Positions 17,259-25,325 of a stretch of 64,000 nucleotides of DNA are shown piece after piece. The position numbers were made by a program, and so were the translations under genes. How positions within the stretch are numbered: position 1 is the stretch's first letter; every line of letters begins with the position of its first letter. A model generated the notes under the pieces. It was not told the origin of the DNA, made no database searches, and saw only the letters and a list, made by a program, of their open reading frames with translations. Source of the stretch: Candidatus Methylopumilus planktonicus (GTDB taxonomy: Bacteria; Pseudomonadota; Gammaproteobacteria; Burkholderiales; Methylophilaceae); NCBI RefSeq assembly GCF_000981505.1, contig NZ_LN827929.1:1054001-1118000 (forward strand), in the 5' to 3' direction.

Positions 17259-18203
17259 ATGTCCTCAGAATTCGAAATTATTGATCGGTACTTTAAGAAA
17301 AAAATGAAACAAACTGCCCTCGGTGTGGGTGATGATGCGGCAATTATTAATATTAAAAAAAATCGTGAAATCGTTATTTCTTCAGACATGCTTGTAGAAA
17401 ATGTTCACTTTCTAAAAAATACCAATCCAGCTCGTTTAGGCTGGAAATCTCTAGCAGTTAATTTATCTGATATTGCAGCGATGGGTGCTACACCTAGATG
17501 GGCAACTTTATCGATATCACTACCTAAAATAAATCATGGCTGGCTAAAAGAATTCTCAAAGGGCTTTTTTAAATGTGCTGATCAATTTGGCATTGATCTT
17601 ATTGGTGGTGATACCACAAAAGGTCCTTTGACTATTTCAATCACTACCATGGGCGATATTAAAAAAAATAAAAGTCTATTGAGATCTGGCGCAAAAATAA
17701 ATGACGATATATGGGTGACAGGCCAATTAGGTATGGCCTCCATGGGCTTGGCGAGCCTTCAGGGGACATTAAAACTCGCGCCTAGTTTAAAAGTAAAATG
17801 TATAAAAGCACTTGAAACACCCACACCTAAAGTTTTAATCGGCTCACATTTATCTCGCTATGCGAATAGCTGTATTGATATTTCTGATGGTCTCGTTCAA
17901 GACTTAAAGCATGTCTTAAAAGCTTCCACAGTTGGCGCTTCTCTTTTGCTCAATGAAATACCGTGTGATCCATTTATTCATGCATCAAAAAAATATCAAT
18001 TCGCATTAAATGGTGGCGATGACTATGAATTACTATTTACAGCTCAAAAAAAACATAGACTCGCTATAGAAAAAATTGCAAAGAAAACAGATACGGCAAT
18101 CAACATCATTGGTGTGATTACGAAGAACAAAAACCTAAAGATCATGGATCAAAAAGGCAAATCCATATCATTCAACAAAAGAGGATTTGATCACTTTGCC
18201 TAA
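17259..18203 (+). CDS. thiL: Thiamine-monophosphate kinase
   Basis: ATP-dependent kinase forming thiamine diphosphate. The 314-residue protein of the PurM-like fold shows LGVGDDAAII with the metal-binding Asp pair (about residue 25), ENVHF, LSDIAAMGATPRWATLS, LIGGDTTKGP, CIDISDGLVQDL and NGGDDYELLFT. It follows mog after 2 nt. The 3' end overlaps the start of pgpA by up to 17 nt. Confidence 0.95.
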   Translation: MSSEFEIIDRYFKKKMKQTALGVGDDAAIINIKKNREIVISSDMLVENVHFLKNTNPARLGWKSLAVNLSDIAAMGATPRWATLSISLPKINHGWLKEFSKGFFKCADQFGIDLIGGDTTKGPLTISITTMGDIKKNKSLLRSGAKINDDIWVTGQLGMASMGLASLQGTLKLAPSLKVKCIKALETPTPKVLIGSHLSRYANSCIDISDGLVQDLKHVLKASTVGASLLLNEIPCDPFIHASKKYQFALNGGDDYELLFTAQKKHRLAIEKIAKKTDTAINIIGVITKNKNLKIMDQKGKSISFNKRGFDHFA

Positions 18204-18663
18204 TCTTAAATTTCTAATAAAGCATCCCTCGCATTTTTTAGCGCTAGGTTTTGGTGCGGGACTTTCAAAAAAAGCACCAGGTACTATAGGCACCCTGGTC
18301 GGGATTCCAATTTATTTATTGATATCGTCCTATAGTTTTTCCATACAGATGATGATGGCCTTACTTTTTACAATTGTAGGTATCTTTATTTGCAATCAAA
18401 CAGCGCAAGCACTAAAAGTTAAAGATCCTAGCGCTATTGTGTGGGATGAAATTTCGGCTTTCTTTTTAATGTTAGTCATCGCTCACCCTCTTTTAAATCC
18501 CCTTAAAATTTTTGAGTTATTTGTGCTCTTTAGGATTTTTGATATTTGGAAGCCCTTTCCAATCAATTATCTAGATAAGCATGTAGGGGGTGGATTGGGT
18601 ATTATGCTTGACGATTATGTGGCTGCATTTTTTGCGCTACTTATTTATTTCTCAATTCAATGA
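18187..18663 (+). CDS. pgpA: Phosphatidylglycerophosphatase A
   Basis: Integral-membrane phosphatase that converts phosphatidylglycerol-phosphate to phosphatidylglycerol. The 158-residue protein has the PgpA signature GFGAGLSKKAPGTIGTLVG, then DPSAIVWDEISAFF, the VLFRIFDIWKPFPI block, and C-terminal GLGIMLDDYVAA. There is no ATG start: the candidates are TTG at 18187 and TTG at 18196. AGAGGA at 18179-18185 is spaced better for 18196, so the true start may be three codons later. It overlaps thiL and, by 4 nt, pncC. Confidence 0.92.
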   Translation: MITLPNLKFLIKHPSHFLALGFGAGLSKKAPGTIGTLVGIPIYLLISSYSFSIQMMMALLFTIVGIFICNQTAQALKVKDPSAIVWDEISAFFLMLVIAHPLLNPLKIFELFVLFRIFDIWKPFPINYLDKHVGGGLGIMLDDYVAAFFALLIYFSIQ

Positions 18664-19160
18664 CGCAATCAATCATTCAAGATATAAGCATTCAGCTCGG
18701 CAATGCGCTCATTAAAAATCATTTGCGGATTGCACTTGCTGAGTCATGCACTGGTGGGTTAGTTTGCCAGCATCTCACAAATATTCCTGGGAGCTCCGCC
18801 TGGTTCGACCGAGGATTCATCACCTATAGCAATGAAGCAAAAATTGAATTACTTAAGGTCGATCAAACGACACTTTTAAAATTTGGTGCGGTGAGTCAAG
18901 AAGTGGCTTCCGAAATGGCCTTGGGCGCCCTTAAAGAGAGTCATGCTCAAATAGCTTTATCAATTACCGGCATTGCAGGCCCCTCCGGGGGGTCAACTGA
19001 AAAGCCTGTAGGTAAGGTTTTCTTTGCTATTGCTCAACACAATAAGATCATTTTTAATGCTTCAAAAGTCTTCCCTGGATCAAGGGAAAATATACGTGAA
19101 TCTTCCTGTCTATTTGCACTAAATCAGGTCTTAGCGCTTACTTTAAACTCCCAAGTATGA
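18660..19160 (+). CDS. pncC: Nicotinamide-nucleotide amidase (CinA C-terminal domain)
   Basis: Deamidates nicotinamide mononucleotide in the NAD salvage cycle. The 166-residue protein is a stand-alone CinA C-terminal domain with LAESCTGGLVCQHLT, GSSAWFDRGFITYSN, ALSITGIAGPSGGS and KPVGKVFFAI. The N-terminal molybdopterin-like CinA domain is absent, as is usual in proteobacteria. It overlaps pgpA by 4 nt (ATGA) and precedes recA by 45 nt, a conserved pairing. Confidence 0.94.
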   Translation: MTQSIIQDISIQLGNALIKNHLRIALAESCTGGLVCQHLTNIPGSSAWFDRGFITYSNEAKIELLKVDQTTLLKFGAVSQEVASEMALGALKESHAQIALSITGIAGPSGGSTEKPVGKVFFAIAQHNKIIFNASKVFPGSRENIRESSCLFALNQVLALTLNSQV

Positions 19161-19205
19161 AATAATTATTAGTGATAAAAACACTTTAATTAAAGGCAAA
19201 TTTAG

Positions 19206-20240
19206 ATGGATGACAATAAAAGTAAGGCACTCGCTGCCGCATTAGCGCAGATCGAAAAACAATTCGGAAAAGGTTCTGTCATGAGGATGGATGATTCCGA
19301 AGTCATCCAAGATATCCAATCAGTTTCAACAGGTTCCTTAGGTCTTGATATTGCGCTTGGCATAGGTGGTCTTCCTAGAGGGCGTGTTGTTGAAGTATAT
19401 GGCCCAGAATCCTCAGGCAAGACATCTTTAACGCTATCCGTCATAGCTCAAATGCAAAAGCTTGGTGGTGTGGCTGCTTTTATTGATGCTGAACATGCGC
19501 TTGATCCTCAATATGCTGCCAAATTAGGTGTCGTAGTTCCAGACTTACTCATTTCTCAACCTGATACAGGCGAACAAGCCCTTGAAATTGCAGATATGCT
19601 TGTACGAAGTGGTTCAGTAGATATTGTCGTCATAGACTCTGTAGCAGCTCTGACGCCACGTGCAGAAATTGAAGGTGAAATGGGTGACTCTCATATGGGT
19701 CTTCAAGCTCGCCTGATGTCACAAGCCTTAAGAAAATTAACAGGCAATATTAAAAAAACAAATACGCTTGTCATATTCATTAACCAAATTCGTATGAAGA
19801 TTGGGGTCATGTTTGGCAACCCAGAAACAACCACGGGCGGCAATGCTTTGAAATTTTACGCTTCCGTGAGACTTGATATTCGACGTATTGGTGCAATCAA
19901 AAAAGGTGATGAAGTCGTGGGCGCTGAAACAAGAGTTAAAGTGGTGAAAAATAAAGTGGCACCTCCGTTTAGACAAGCTGAATTTGATGTGCTGTATGGT
20001 GAAGGCATTTCAAGAGAAGGTGAAATCATTGAAATTGGTGCTCAATTAAATTTCGTTGAAAAAGCAGGGTCATGGTATAGCTATAACGGCGAGAAAATTG
20101 GCCAAGGCAAAGACAATGCAAGAGAATTTCTAAAAGAAAATCCAAAAATTGCTCAAGAAATTGAAGATAAAATTAGGGCAAACTCATCAACTCTAAGTGA
20201 AGCGATGACTGCACCTCAGGAAACAGACGAAACTGAGTAA
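19206..20240 (+). CDS. recA: Recombinase RecA
   Basis: ATP-dependent strand-exchange protein for homologous recombination and, where present, LexA cleavage. The 344-residue protein has the Walker A GPESSGKTS near residue 66, VVIDSVAALTPRAEIEGEMGD (Walker B then L1), NQIRMKIGVMFGNPETTTGG (L2 DNA-binding loop), and a short acidic C-terminus. The 45-nt upstream gap shows no CTG-N10-CAG LexA-type operator. recX follows at once and in part overlaps the stop. Confidence 0.98.
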   Translation: MDDNKSKALAAALAQIEKQFGKGSVMRMDDSEVIQDIQSVSTGSLGLDIALGIGGLPRGRVVEVYGPESSGKTSLTLSVIAQMQKLGGVAAFIDAEHALDPQYAAKLGVVVPDLLISQPDTGEQALEIADMLVRSGSVDIVVIDSVAALTPRAEIEGEMGDSHMGLQARLMSQALRKLTGNIKKTNTLVIFINQIRMKIGVMFGNPETTTGGNALKFYASVRLDIRRIGAIKKGDEVVGAETRVKVVKNKVAPPFRQAEFDVLYGEGISREGEIIEIGAQLNFVEKAGSWYSYNGEKIGQGKDNAREFLKENPKIAQEIEDKIRANSSTLSEAMTAPQETDETE

Positions 20241-20703
20241 CACAAAAAACAATCCATTAGTTTTACTTAAAAAAAAAGCGCTGTATTACCTAGCAAAAAG
20301 AGAGTATTCACATCTCGAATTGAAATTGAAATTAAGTGAGTACGCTCATACGCTCGAATTTGATGAAGACGCACTAGATCTTTTTATATCATCTCTAGTG
20401 TCAGATGGATGGCTGTCTAATGAGCGGTATTGTGAACAATTTATTCATGCAAAAAAAAATAAATTCGGGCGATATAAGATCATTCGAGAACTTGAAGAAA
20501 AAGGAATAGAACAGGCTCTTATAGAGGAGTACATGGGCCCTCTTAAAAACCAAGAATTATTATATGCAAAACAAGTATGGCAAAAGAAATTTAAACTCCC
20601 TCCCTCTTCTAAAGAAGAATGGTCAAAACAAGCGCGCTTTTTACAAAGCCGCGGGTTTGATGTTTCGCTTATAAAAAAAATATTGAATGCCAAGGAAGAA
20701 TAG
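20233..20703 (+). CDS. recX: Regulatory protein RecX (probable CTG start)
   Basis: Modulator that caps and inhibits RecA filaments. Family-like sequence is encoded well before the first standard start codon (TTG at 20320): the frame reads KKKALYYLAKREYSHLELKL, the usual first RecX helix. The frame is open back to an in-frame stop at 20206; the only near-cognate starts upstream are CTG at 20233 and CTG at 20281. CTG 20233 has AGGAAA at 20218-20223 and overlaps the recA stop, giving 157 residues, a normal RecX length. Further blocks: SLVSDGWLSNERYCEQFI, KFGRYKIIRELEEKGI and FLQSRGFDVSLIKK. Confidence 0.85.
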   Translation: MSNTKNNPLVLLKKKALYYLAKREYSHLELKLKLSEYAHTLEFDEDALDLFISSLVSDGWLSNERYCEQFIHAKKNKFGRYKIIRELEEKGIEQALIEEYMGPLKNQELLYAKQVWQKKFKLPPSSKEEWSKQARFLQSRGFDVSLIKKILNAKEE

Positions 20704-20710
20704 CTAGCGT

Positions 20711-23365
20711 ATGTCAACTGCATTAAATCATCCCATTATTTCTAGTGAGGAAATTAGAAATATTTTCTTAGATTTTTTCAAGAATAAACAACATCAGATT
20801 GTAGCTTCAAGCTCTTTAGTGCCAGGAGAAGATCCTACTTTATTATTTACAAATGCTGGGATGAATCAATTCAAAGATGTGTTCTTAGGATTTGATAAAC
20901 GTCACTATGCTAGAGCGACTTCAAGTCAAAAGTGTGTCAGAGCGGGTGGCAAACATAACGACTTAGAAAATGTAGGCTATACAGCAAGACATCACACTTT
21001 TTTTGAAATGCTCGGCAATTTCAGCTTCGGTGATTATTTTAAAAAAGATGCCATTCAATATGCTTGGGAACTTCTCACTGAAATTTATAAAATTCCTAAA
21101 GAAAAACTCCTGGTCACTATCTATAGTGAAGATGATGAAGCATATGATATCTGGGCTAAATCAATCGGTATTCATCCAGACAAAATTATTCGTATTGGCG
21201 ACAACAAGGGTGCCAAGTATGCATCAGATAATTTTTGGATGATGGGTGACACAGGTCCATGTGGTCCATGTACTGAAATTTTTTATGACCACGGAAGCCA
21301 TATCCCTGGCGGCCTGCCTGGATCTAAAGATGAAGATGGTGATCGATTCATTGAAATTTGGAATATTGTTTTTATGCAATATAACCGCGATGAAAAAGGC
21401 GTCATGCATGTATTACCAAAACCATCAGTCGATACAGGTATGGGCTTGGAAAGAATATGTGCAGTCCTTCAAGGCGTTCATGCAAATTACGAAACTGATT
21501 TATTTGTGCCGCTGATTCAATCAGCTGCAAATATTACAAAAACATCAGACATCCATCACCCTTCATTAAAAGTATTGTCAGACCATATTCGTGCTTGTAC
21601 ATTCTTAATTTCAGATGGTGTGATTCCAGGTAACGAAGGCCGCGGTTATGTTTTAAGAAGAATTATCCGTAGAGCCATTAGACATGGCTATAAACTAGGA
21701 TGTAGACAACCTTTCTTTCATAAATTAGTTGATGATGTTGTGCGTATGTTAGGCAAAGCTTATCCTGACATTGAAAGAAATAAACAAAATATTGCTTTAT
21801 CACTAAAGCAAGAAGAAGAGCGATTCTTTGAAACCATTGAAAATGGTATGAATATATTAGAAGAATCCATTCAAACACTTATTAAAAAAAATCAAAAAAC
21901 TTTTGACGGTCAGATTGCTTTTAAGCTCCACGACACTTTTGGATTTCCACTTGATCTCACCGCTGACATTTGTCGCGAGAAAAATATCTCCATCGATCAA
22001 AAAGGTTTTGATGAGGCGATGGAAGCTCAAAAATCTATGGCTCGGTCTTCTAATAAATTCAAAATGAAGATAGATGTCGACTATACCGGTGACGCTACAC
22101 ATTTTAGTGGATATGAGGCCATGGAATGTAAGGCAAAAGTTTTAGCTTTATTTCAAGACGATATGTCTAAGAAGGAACTTCTTAAAGGTGAATCTGGCAT
22201 TGTCATTCTTGACACCACACCCTTCTATGCAGAATCGGGTGGCCAGGTAGGTGACAAAGGTATGATTAAAACTTCTAATAGCTCTTTTAAAGTTGAAGAC
22301 ACCATAAAAATCAAAGCAAAAATTTATGCTCACTTTGGTGTAGTTGAAACGAACAGCTTAAAAGTATCTGATGAAGTCATGGCATCCGTTGAAAATGATT
22401 CCCGGAAAAATATTATGCGAAATCATTCAGCAACCCATTTATTACATAAGGGTCTTAAGAACACCTTAGGCTCTCATGTTGAACAAAAAGGTTCGCTTGT
22501 TGACGAATCAAAAACGCGTTTTGACTTTTCACACCCCAAGGCTTTAACTTCAGATGAAATTAAATCTGTTGAAATGTTTGTGAACCAAGAAATACTAAAC
22601 AATACAGATACGGAAGCCAAAACTATGCATCTAGATGACGCCAAAAAAAGTGGCGCCATGATGCTCTTTGGTGAGAAATATGCTGACGAGGTAAGAGTGC
22701 TTAGTATTGGATCAAGTAAAGAACTATGCGGCGGCACGCATGTGAAAAGAACGGGGGATATTGGCGCCTTCAAAATTATTTCTGAAACAGGTATCTCCTC
22801 CGGTATTCGACGCATTGAAGCGACAACGGGATTTAATGTCATTCATTATATGAACGAGCATGTTTCAATCATTGATCGTTTAGCACATGATCTAAAAGTC
22901 CCCTCCTCCGAACTTTTAAGCAAAATTGATCAAATCCAAGATCTCATGAAAGAACAGGAAAAAAATATTCAGCAACTGAAATCAAAAATTGCTTCTTCTG
23001 AAAGTGGTAACTTATCTAAAAAAGCGATCTCCATAGGAGACGTTAAAGTTGTGATGGAAAAATTGGGTGCTGCCGATGCGCAGGCATTGAGAGAGACCAT
23101 TGATAAACTTAAAGCAGAACTCAAAAGTGCAGTTATAATTTTAAGTGGTGTTGATCAAGATAAAGTCACTCTAGCGGTCGGCGTGACGCATGATCTTGTG
23201 AACAAAATAAAAGCAGGTGAAATCGCAAATGAACTAGCCCTTGCGATTGGGGGTAAAGGTGGTGGTAAGCCTGATCTTGCAATGGCTGGAGGATCAAAAC
23301 CAGAACTTCTTGATCAAGCTTTTAGTGATTGCTTAACTCAATTAAAGAAAATAATACTTAACTAA
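20711..23365 (+). CDS. alaS: Alanyl-tRNA synthetase
   Basis: Class II synthetase charging tRNA-Ala. The 884-residue protein starts with the catalytic core (FTNAGMNQFKDVFLG, TSSQKCVRAGGKHNDLENVG, RHHTFFEMLGNFSFGDYF), continues with GMGLERICAVLQG and GNEGRGYVLRRIIRRA, and has the editing domain zinc ligands HSATHLLHKGL and CGGTHVKRTGDIG. The C-terminal C-Ala domain ends GGKGGGKPDLAMAGG. It follows recX by 7 nt, the usual recA-recX-alaS order, and precedes lysC by 6 nt. Confidence 0.98.
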   Translation: MSTALNHPIISSEEIRNIFLDFFKNKQHQIVASSSLVPGEDPTLLFTNAGMNQFKDVFLGFDKRHYARATSSQKCVRAGGKHNDLENVGYTARHHTFFEMLGNFSFGDYFKKDAIQYAWELLTEIYKIPKEKLLVTIYSEDDEAYDIWAKSIGIHPDKIIRIGDNKGAKYASDNFWMMGDTGPCGPCTEIFYDHGSHIPGGLPGSKDEDGDRFIEIWNIVFMQYNRDEKGVMHVLPKPSVDTGMGLERICAVLQGVHANYETDLFVPLIQSAANITKTSDIHHPSLKVLSDHIRACTFLISDGVIPGNEGRGYVLRRIIRRAIRHGYKLGCRQPFFHKLVDDVVRMLGKAYPDIERNKQNIALSLKQEEERFFETIENGMNILEESIQTLIKKNQKTFDGQIAFKLHDTFGFPLDLTADICREKNISIDQKGFDEAMEAQKSMARSSNKFKMKIDVDYTGDATHFSGYEAMECKAKVLALFQDDMSKKELLKGESGIVILDTTPFYAESGGQVGDKGMIKTSNSSFKVEDTIKIKAKIYAHFGVVETNSLKVSDEVMASVENDSRKNIMRNHSATHLLHKGLKNTLGSHVEQKGSLVDESKTRFDFSHPKALTSDEIKSVEMFVNQEILNNTDTEAKTMHLDDAKKSGAMMLFGEKYADEVRVLSIGSSKELCGGTHVKRTGDIGAFKIISETGISSGIRRIEATTGFNVIHYMNEHVSIIDRLAHDLKVPSSELLSKIDQIQDLMKEQEKNIQQLKSKIASSESGNLSKKAISIGDVKVVMEKLGAADAQALRETIDKLKAELKSAVIILSGVDQDKVTLAVGVTHDLVNKIKAGEIANELALAIGGKGGGKPDLAMAGGSKPELLDQAFSDCLTQLKKIILN

Positions 23366-23371
23366 ATATCT

Positions 23372-24595
23372 ATGAGTTTAATTGTACAAAAATACGGTGG
23401 TACATCAGTTGGAACGCCAGAAAGAATTCGGGCTGTTGCAAGACGTGTAGCTCGATATAAATCGCTCGGACACCAAATCGTTGTGGTGGTGTCTGCCATG
23501 TCTGGTGAAACTAATCGACTCATTGGGCTTGCTAGAGAGATTATGATGGAACCTAATCCACGTGAGTTAGATGTCATAGTGTCTACAGGCGAACAAGTTA
23601 CTATTGGTATGACAACACTTGCTTTAATTGAGCTTGGTATTAAGGCTAAAAGCTATACCGGCTCCCAAGTCAAAATTCTAACGGATGATGCTCACACTAA
23701 AGCTAGAATTTTAAAAATTGACCATCACAATATTCAAGAAGATTTAGATCAAGGTTATGTTGTGGTCGTTGCTGGATTCCAAGGTGAGGATGAACAAGGC
23801 AATATTACGACCCTTGGACGTGGTGGCTCAGATACAACAGGAGTTGCGCTAGCTGCAGCGCTTAAAGCTGATGAATGCCAAATTTATACAGATGTGGATG
23901 GTATTTATACAACCGATCCTAGAGTGGTGCCTGAAGCTAAGAAATTAGATTCAATTACTTTTGAAGAGATGTTAGAAATGGCAAGTCTAGGATCAAAAGT
24001 ACTTCAAATTAGAGCAGTCGAATTCGCAGGTAAATACAAGGTTAAATTAAGAGTGTTATCAAGCTTTGAAGAAGAAGGTGACGGCACTCTCATTACATTT
24101 GAGGAAAAAAATAAAATGGAAGATCCCATTATTTCAGGTATTGCTTTTAATCGTGATGAAGCCAAGGTAAGTATTCTTGGTGTGCCAGATAAGCCAGGTA
24201 TTGCTTATCAAATATTAGGCCCCATTGCAGATGCCAATATCGATGTTGATATGATTATTCAAAATGTAGGCGCTGTTGGAACAACTGACTTTACATTTAC
24301 CGTGCATAGAATTGATTTAAATAAAGCCTTAGGCATTCTTAATGAAAAAGTTAAGGGTCACGTGAACGCTAGAGAAGTAAATGGAAACGATAAAATTGCA
24401 AAAGTATCCATCGTAGGTGTTGGTATGCGCTCTCACGTTGGCGTTGCAAGCCAAATGTTTAGAACATTGTCCGAAGAAGGCATTAATATCGACATGATCT
24501 CAACAAGCGAAATTAAAATTTCAGTACTTATTGACGAGAAATATCTAGAGCTTGCGGTCAGAGCCCTTCACAAAGCTTTTGGACTTGACGCATAA
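23372..24595 (+). CDS. lysC: Aspartokinase
   Basis: Phosphorylates aspartate, opening the lysine/threonine/methionine/DAP branch. The 407-residue protein has the kinase signature VQKYGGTSVG at residues 4-13, VVSAMSGETNRLI, GRGGSDTTGVALAAAL and DVDGIYTTDPR, then two ACT domains (about 265-400) that normally give feedback control by lysine and/or threonine. The size fits the monofunctional alpha/beta-type enzyme. alaS precedes it by 6 nt and a tRNA-Ser gene follows. Confidence 0.96.
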   Translation: MSLIVQKYGGTSVGTPERIRAVARRVARYKSLGHQIVVVVSAMSGETNRLIGLAREIMMEPNPRELDVIVSTGEQVTIGMTTLALIELGIKAKSYTGSQVKILTDDAHTKARILKIDHHNIQEDLDQGYVVVVAGFQGEDEQGNITTLGRGGSDTTGVALAAALKADECQIYTDVDGIYTTDPRVVPEAKKLDSITFEEMLEMASLGSKVLQIRAVEFAGKYKVKLRVLSSFEEEGDGTLITFEEKNKMEDPIISGIAFNRDEAKVSILGVPDKPGIAYQILGPIADANIDVDMIIQNVGAVGTTDFTFTVHRIDLNKALGILNEKVKGHVNAREVNGNDKIAKVSIVGVGMRSHVGVASQMFRTLSEEGINIDMISTSEIKISVLIDEKYLELAVRALHKAFGLDA

Positions 24596-24605
24596 GCACT
24601 AGAAA

Positions 24606-24634
24606 TTGATTTTTAAAGCAATTTAGCGTATTGT
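24606..24634 (+). promoter_or_regulatory. Candidate promoter of the tRNA-Ser gene
   Basis: TTGATT at 24606-24611 and TATTGT at 24629-24634 are spaced by 17 nt and lie 10 nt upstream of the tRNA. The stretch after the -10 is TCGCGC, a GC-rich discriminator of the type found in stringently controlled stable-RNA promoters. It could also serve the two tRNA-Arg genes downstream. Confidence 0.5.
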
Positions 24635-24644
24635 TCGCGCTTCT

Positions 24645-24738
24645 GGAGAGCTGGCCGAGAGGTCGAAGGCACTTCCCTGCTAAGGAAGCATACGGGCTTA
24701 AACCTGTATCGAGGGTTCGAATCCCTCGCTCTCCGCCA
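24645..24738 (+). tRNA. tRNA-Ser (anticodon GCT)
   Basis: A 94-nt class II tRNA with encoded CCA. The acceptor stem GGAGAGC pairs with GCTCTCC; the anticodon loop reads CTGCTAA inside the TTCC/GGAA stem, giving GCT for AGC/AGU codons. A long variable arm (ACGGGCTTAAACCTGT region) identifies tRNA-Ser. The T arm is CGAGGGTTCGAATCCCTCG. It follows lysC by 49 nt. Confidence 0.97.
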
Positions 24739-24771
24739 TTATTCAATATCATTAAGTTATAATGTCACAAC

Positions 24772-24848
24772 GCGCCCGTAGCTCAGCTGGATAGAGTACT
24801 TGGCTACGAACCAAGGGGTCAGGAGTTCGAATCTCTTCGGGCGCGCCA
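24772..24848 (+). tRNA. tRNA-Arg (anticodon ACG)
   Basis: A 77-nt tRNA with encoded CCA and discriminator G. GCGCCCG pairs with CGGGCGC; the anticodon stem CTTGG/CCAAG encloses loop CTACGAA, giving ACG (A34 expected to be inosine, reading CGU/CGC/CGA). A TATAAT at 24758-24763 lies just upstream. It is nearly identical to the following tRNA, differing at position 34 and at the discriminator base. Confidence 0.97.
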
Positions 24849-24871
24849 CTTTTGTCATCTCTAGTATTTAT

Positions 24872-24948
24872 GCGCCCGTAGCTCAGCTGGATAGAGTACT
24901 TGGCTTCGAACCAAGGGGTCAGGAGTTCGAATCTCTTCGGGCGCACCA
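24872..24948 (+). tRNA. tRNA-Arg (anticodon TCG)
   Basis: A 77-nt tRNA with encoded CCA and discriminator A. It is a copy of the tRNA-Arg(ACG) gene 100 bp upstream with A34 changed to T34 (loop CTTCGAA) and G73 changed to A73; every other base is the same. The TCG anticodon would read CGA and CGG. The 23-bp spacer between the two genes has no obvious promoter, so they are probably one transcript. Confidence 0.96.
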
Positions 24949-25185
24949 CTTTAATAAAAAGCTAAACAAGAAGTAATTAAAAATAGCGCAAAACGAAATA
25001 ACAAAAGAGCAAAATATTTTTTTAATTTCTAATCAAATTTAAGTTTAATAAAATTAAAACTATTAGAAACGAAGTGTCTATGAAAATACTAATGCCACTG
25101 ATTTTATTGTGCAGTCTATACGAAGTTTAAGATGTAATTTGAATTGGACTTTTGAAGGTTAATGCTCCAAAGTCCTTGATATAAA
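24949..25185. other. AT-rich spacer between opposing tRNA genes
   Basis: A 237-bp non-coding stretch, strongly A/T-rich, between tRNA-Arg(TCG) and tRNA-Lys. It holds a 16-codon ORF at 25080-25130 (MKILMPLILLCSLYEV) that looks like the start of a lipoprotein signal peptide and stops early. A weak inverted repeat, GGACTTT at 25146-25152 and AAAGTCC at 25169-25175, has no T-run on either side. No clear terminator for the + tRNA transcript is visible. Confidence 0.6.
25080..25130 (+). pseudogene. Possible remnant of a small secreted/lipoprotein gene
   Basis: ATG followed by 15 codons and TAA, encoding a positively charged start and a hydrophobic run with an LLCS sequence resembling a lipobox. 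No ribosome-binding site is evident and nothing downstream in the frame continues it. It may be the decayed 5' end of an entericidin-like gene, or chance. Confidence 0.2.
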
Positions 25186-25261
25186 TGGTGGGTCGGGCGG
25201 GGGTCGAACCCGCGACAAACGGATTAAAAGTCCGCTGCTCTACCAACTGAGCTACCAACCC
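25186..25261 (-). tRNA. tRNA-Lys (anticodon TTT)
   Basis: A 76-nt tRNA on the minus strand with encoded CCA. The acceptor stem GGGTTGG pairs with CCGACCC (one T-G wobble); the anticodon loop reads CTTTTAA between GCGGA and TCCGT, giving TTT for AAA/AAG. The T arm GCGGGTTCGACCCCCGC is standard. A good promoter lies just upstream, between this gene and the end of ffh. Confidence 0.97.
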
Positions 25262-25280
25262 AGAATAAACAAAACATGGA

Positions 25281-25309
25281 ATTATCCGTTATTGGGCCTG
25301 ATTGGTCAA
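25281..25309 (-). promoter_or_regulatory. Promoter of the tRNA-Lys gene
   Basis: On the minus strand, TTGACC (25309-25304) and GATAAT (25286-25281) are spaced by exactly 17 nt; each matches 5 of 6 consensus bases. The tRNA 5' end is 19 nt after the -10 element, a sensible leader. It lies in the 64-bp gap after the ffh stop, so tRNA-Lys need not depend on ffh transcription. Confidence 0.7.
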
Positions 25310-25325
25310 TAATGATTACGGAAGA

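Noticed and set aside
22474..22842. 122-codon minus-strand ORF inside alaS
   Set aside because: Antisense shadow over the conserved alaS editing domain.
24558..24949. Two minus-strand ORFs across the tRNA genes (for example starting MILNNGGERGIRTLD)
   Set aside because: They are antisense to tRNA-Ser and the tRNA-Arg pair; this peptide type is a well-known false annotation arising from tRNA genes.
25146..25175. Inverted repeat GGACTTT/AAAGTCC between tRNA-Arg and tRNA-Lys
   Set aside because: Seven base pairs, 16-nt loop and no T-run on either side; consistent with chance.
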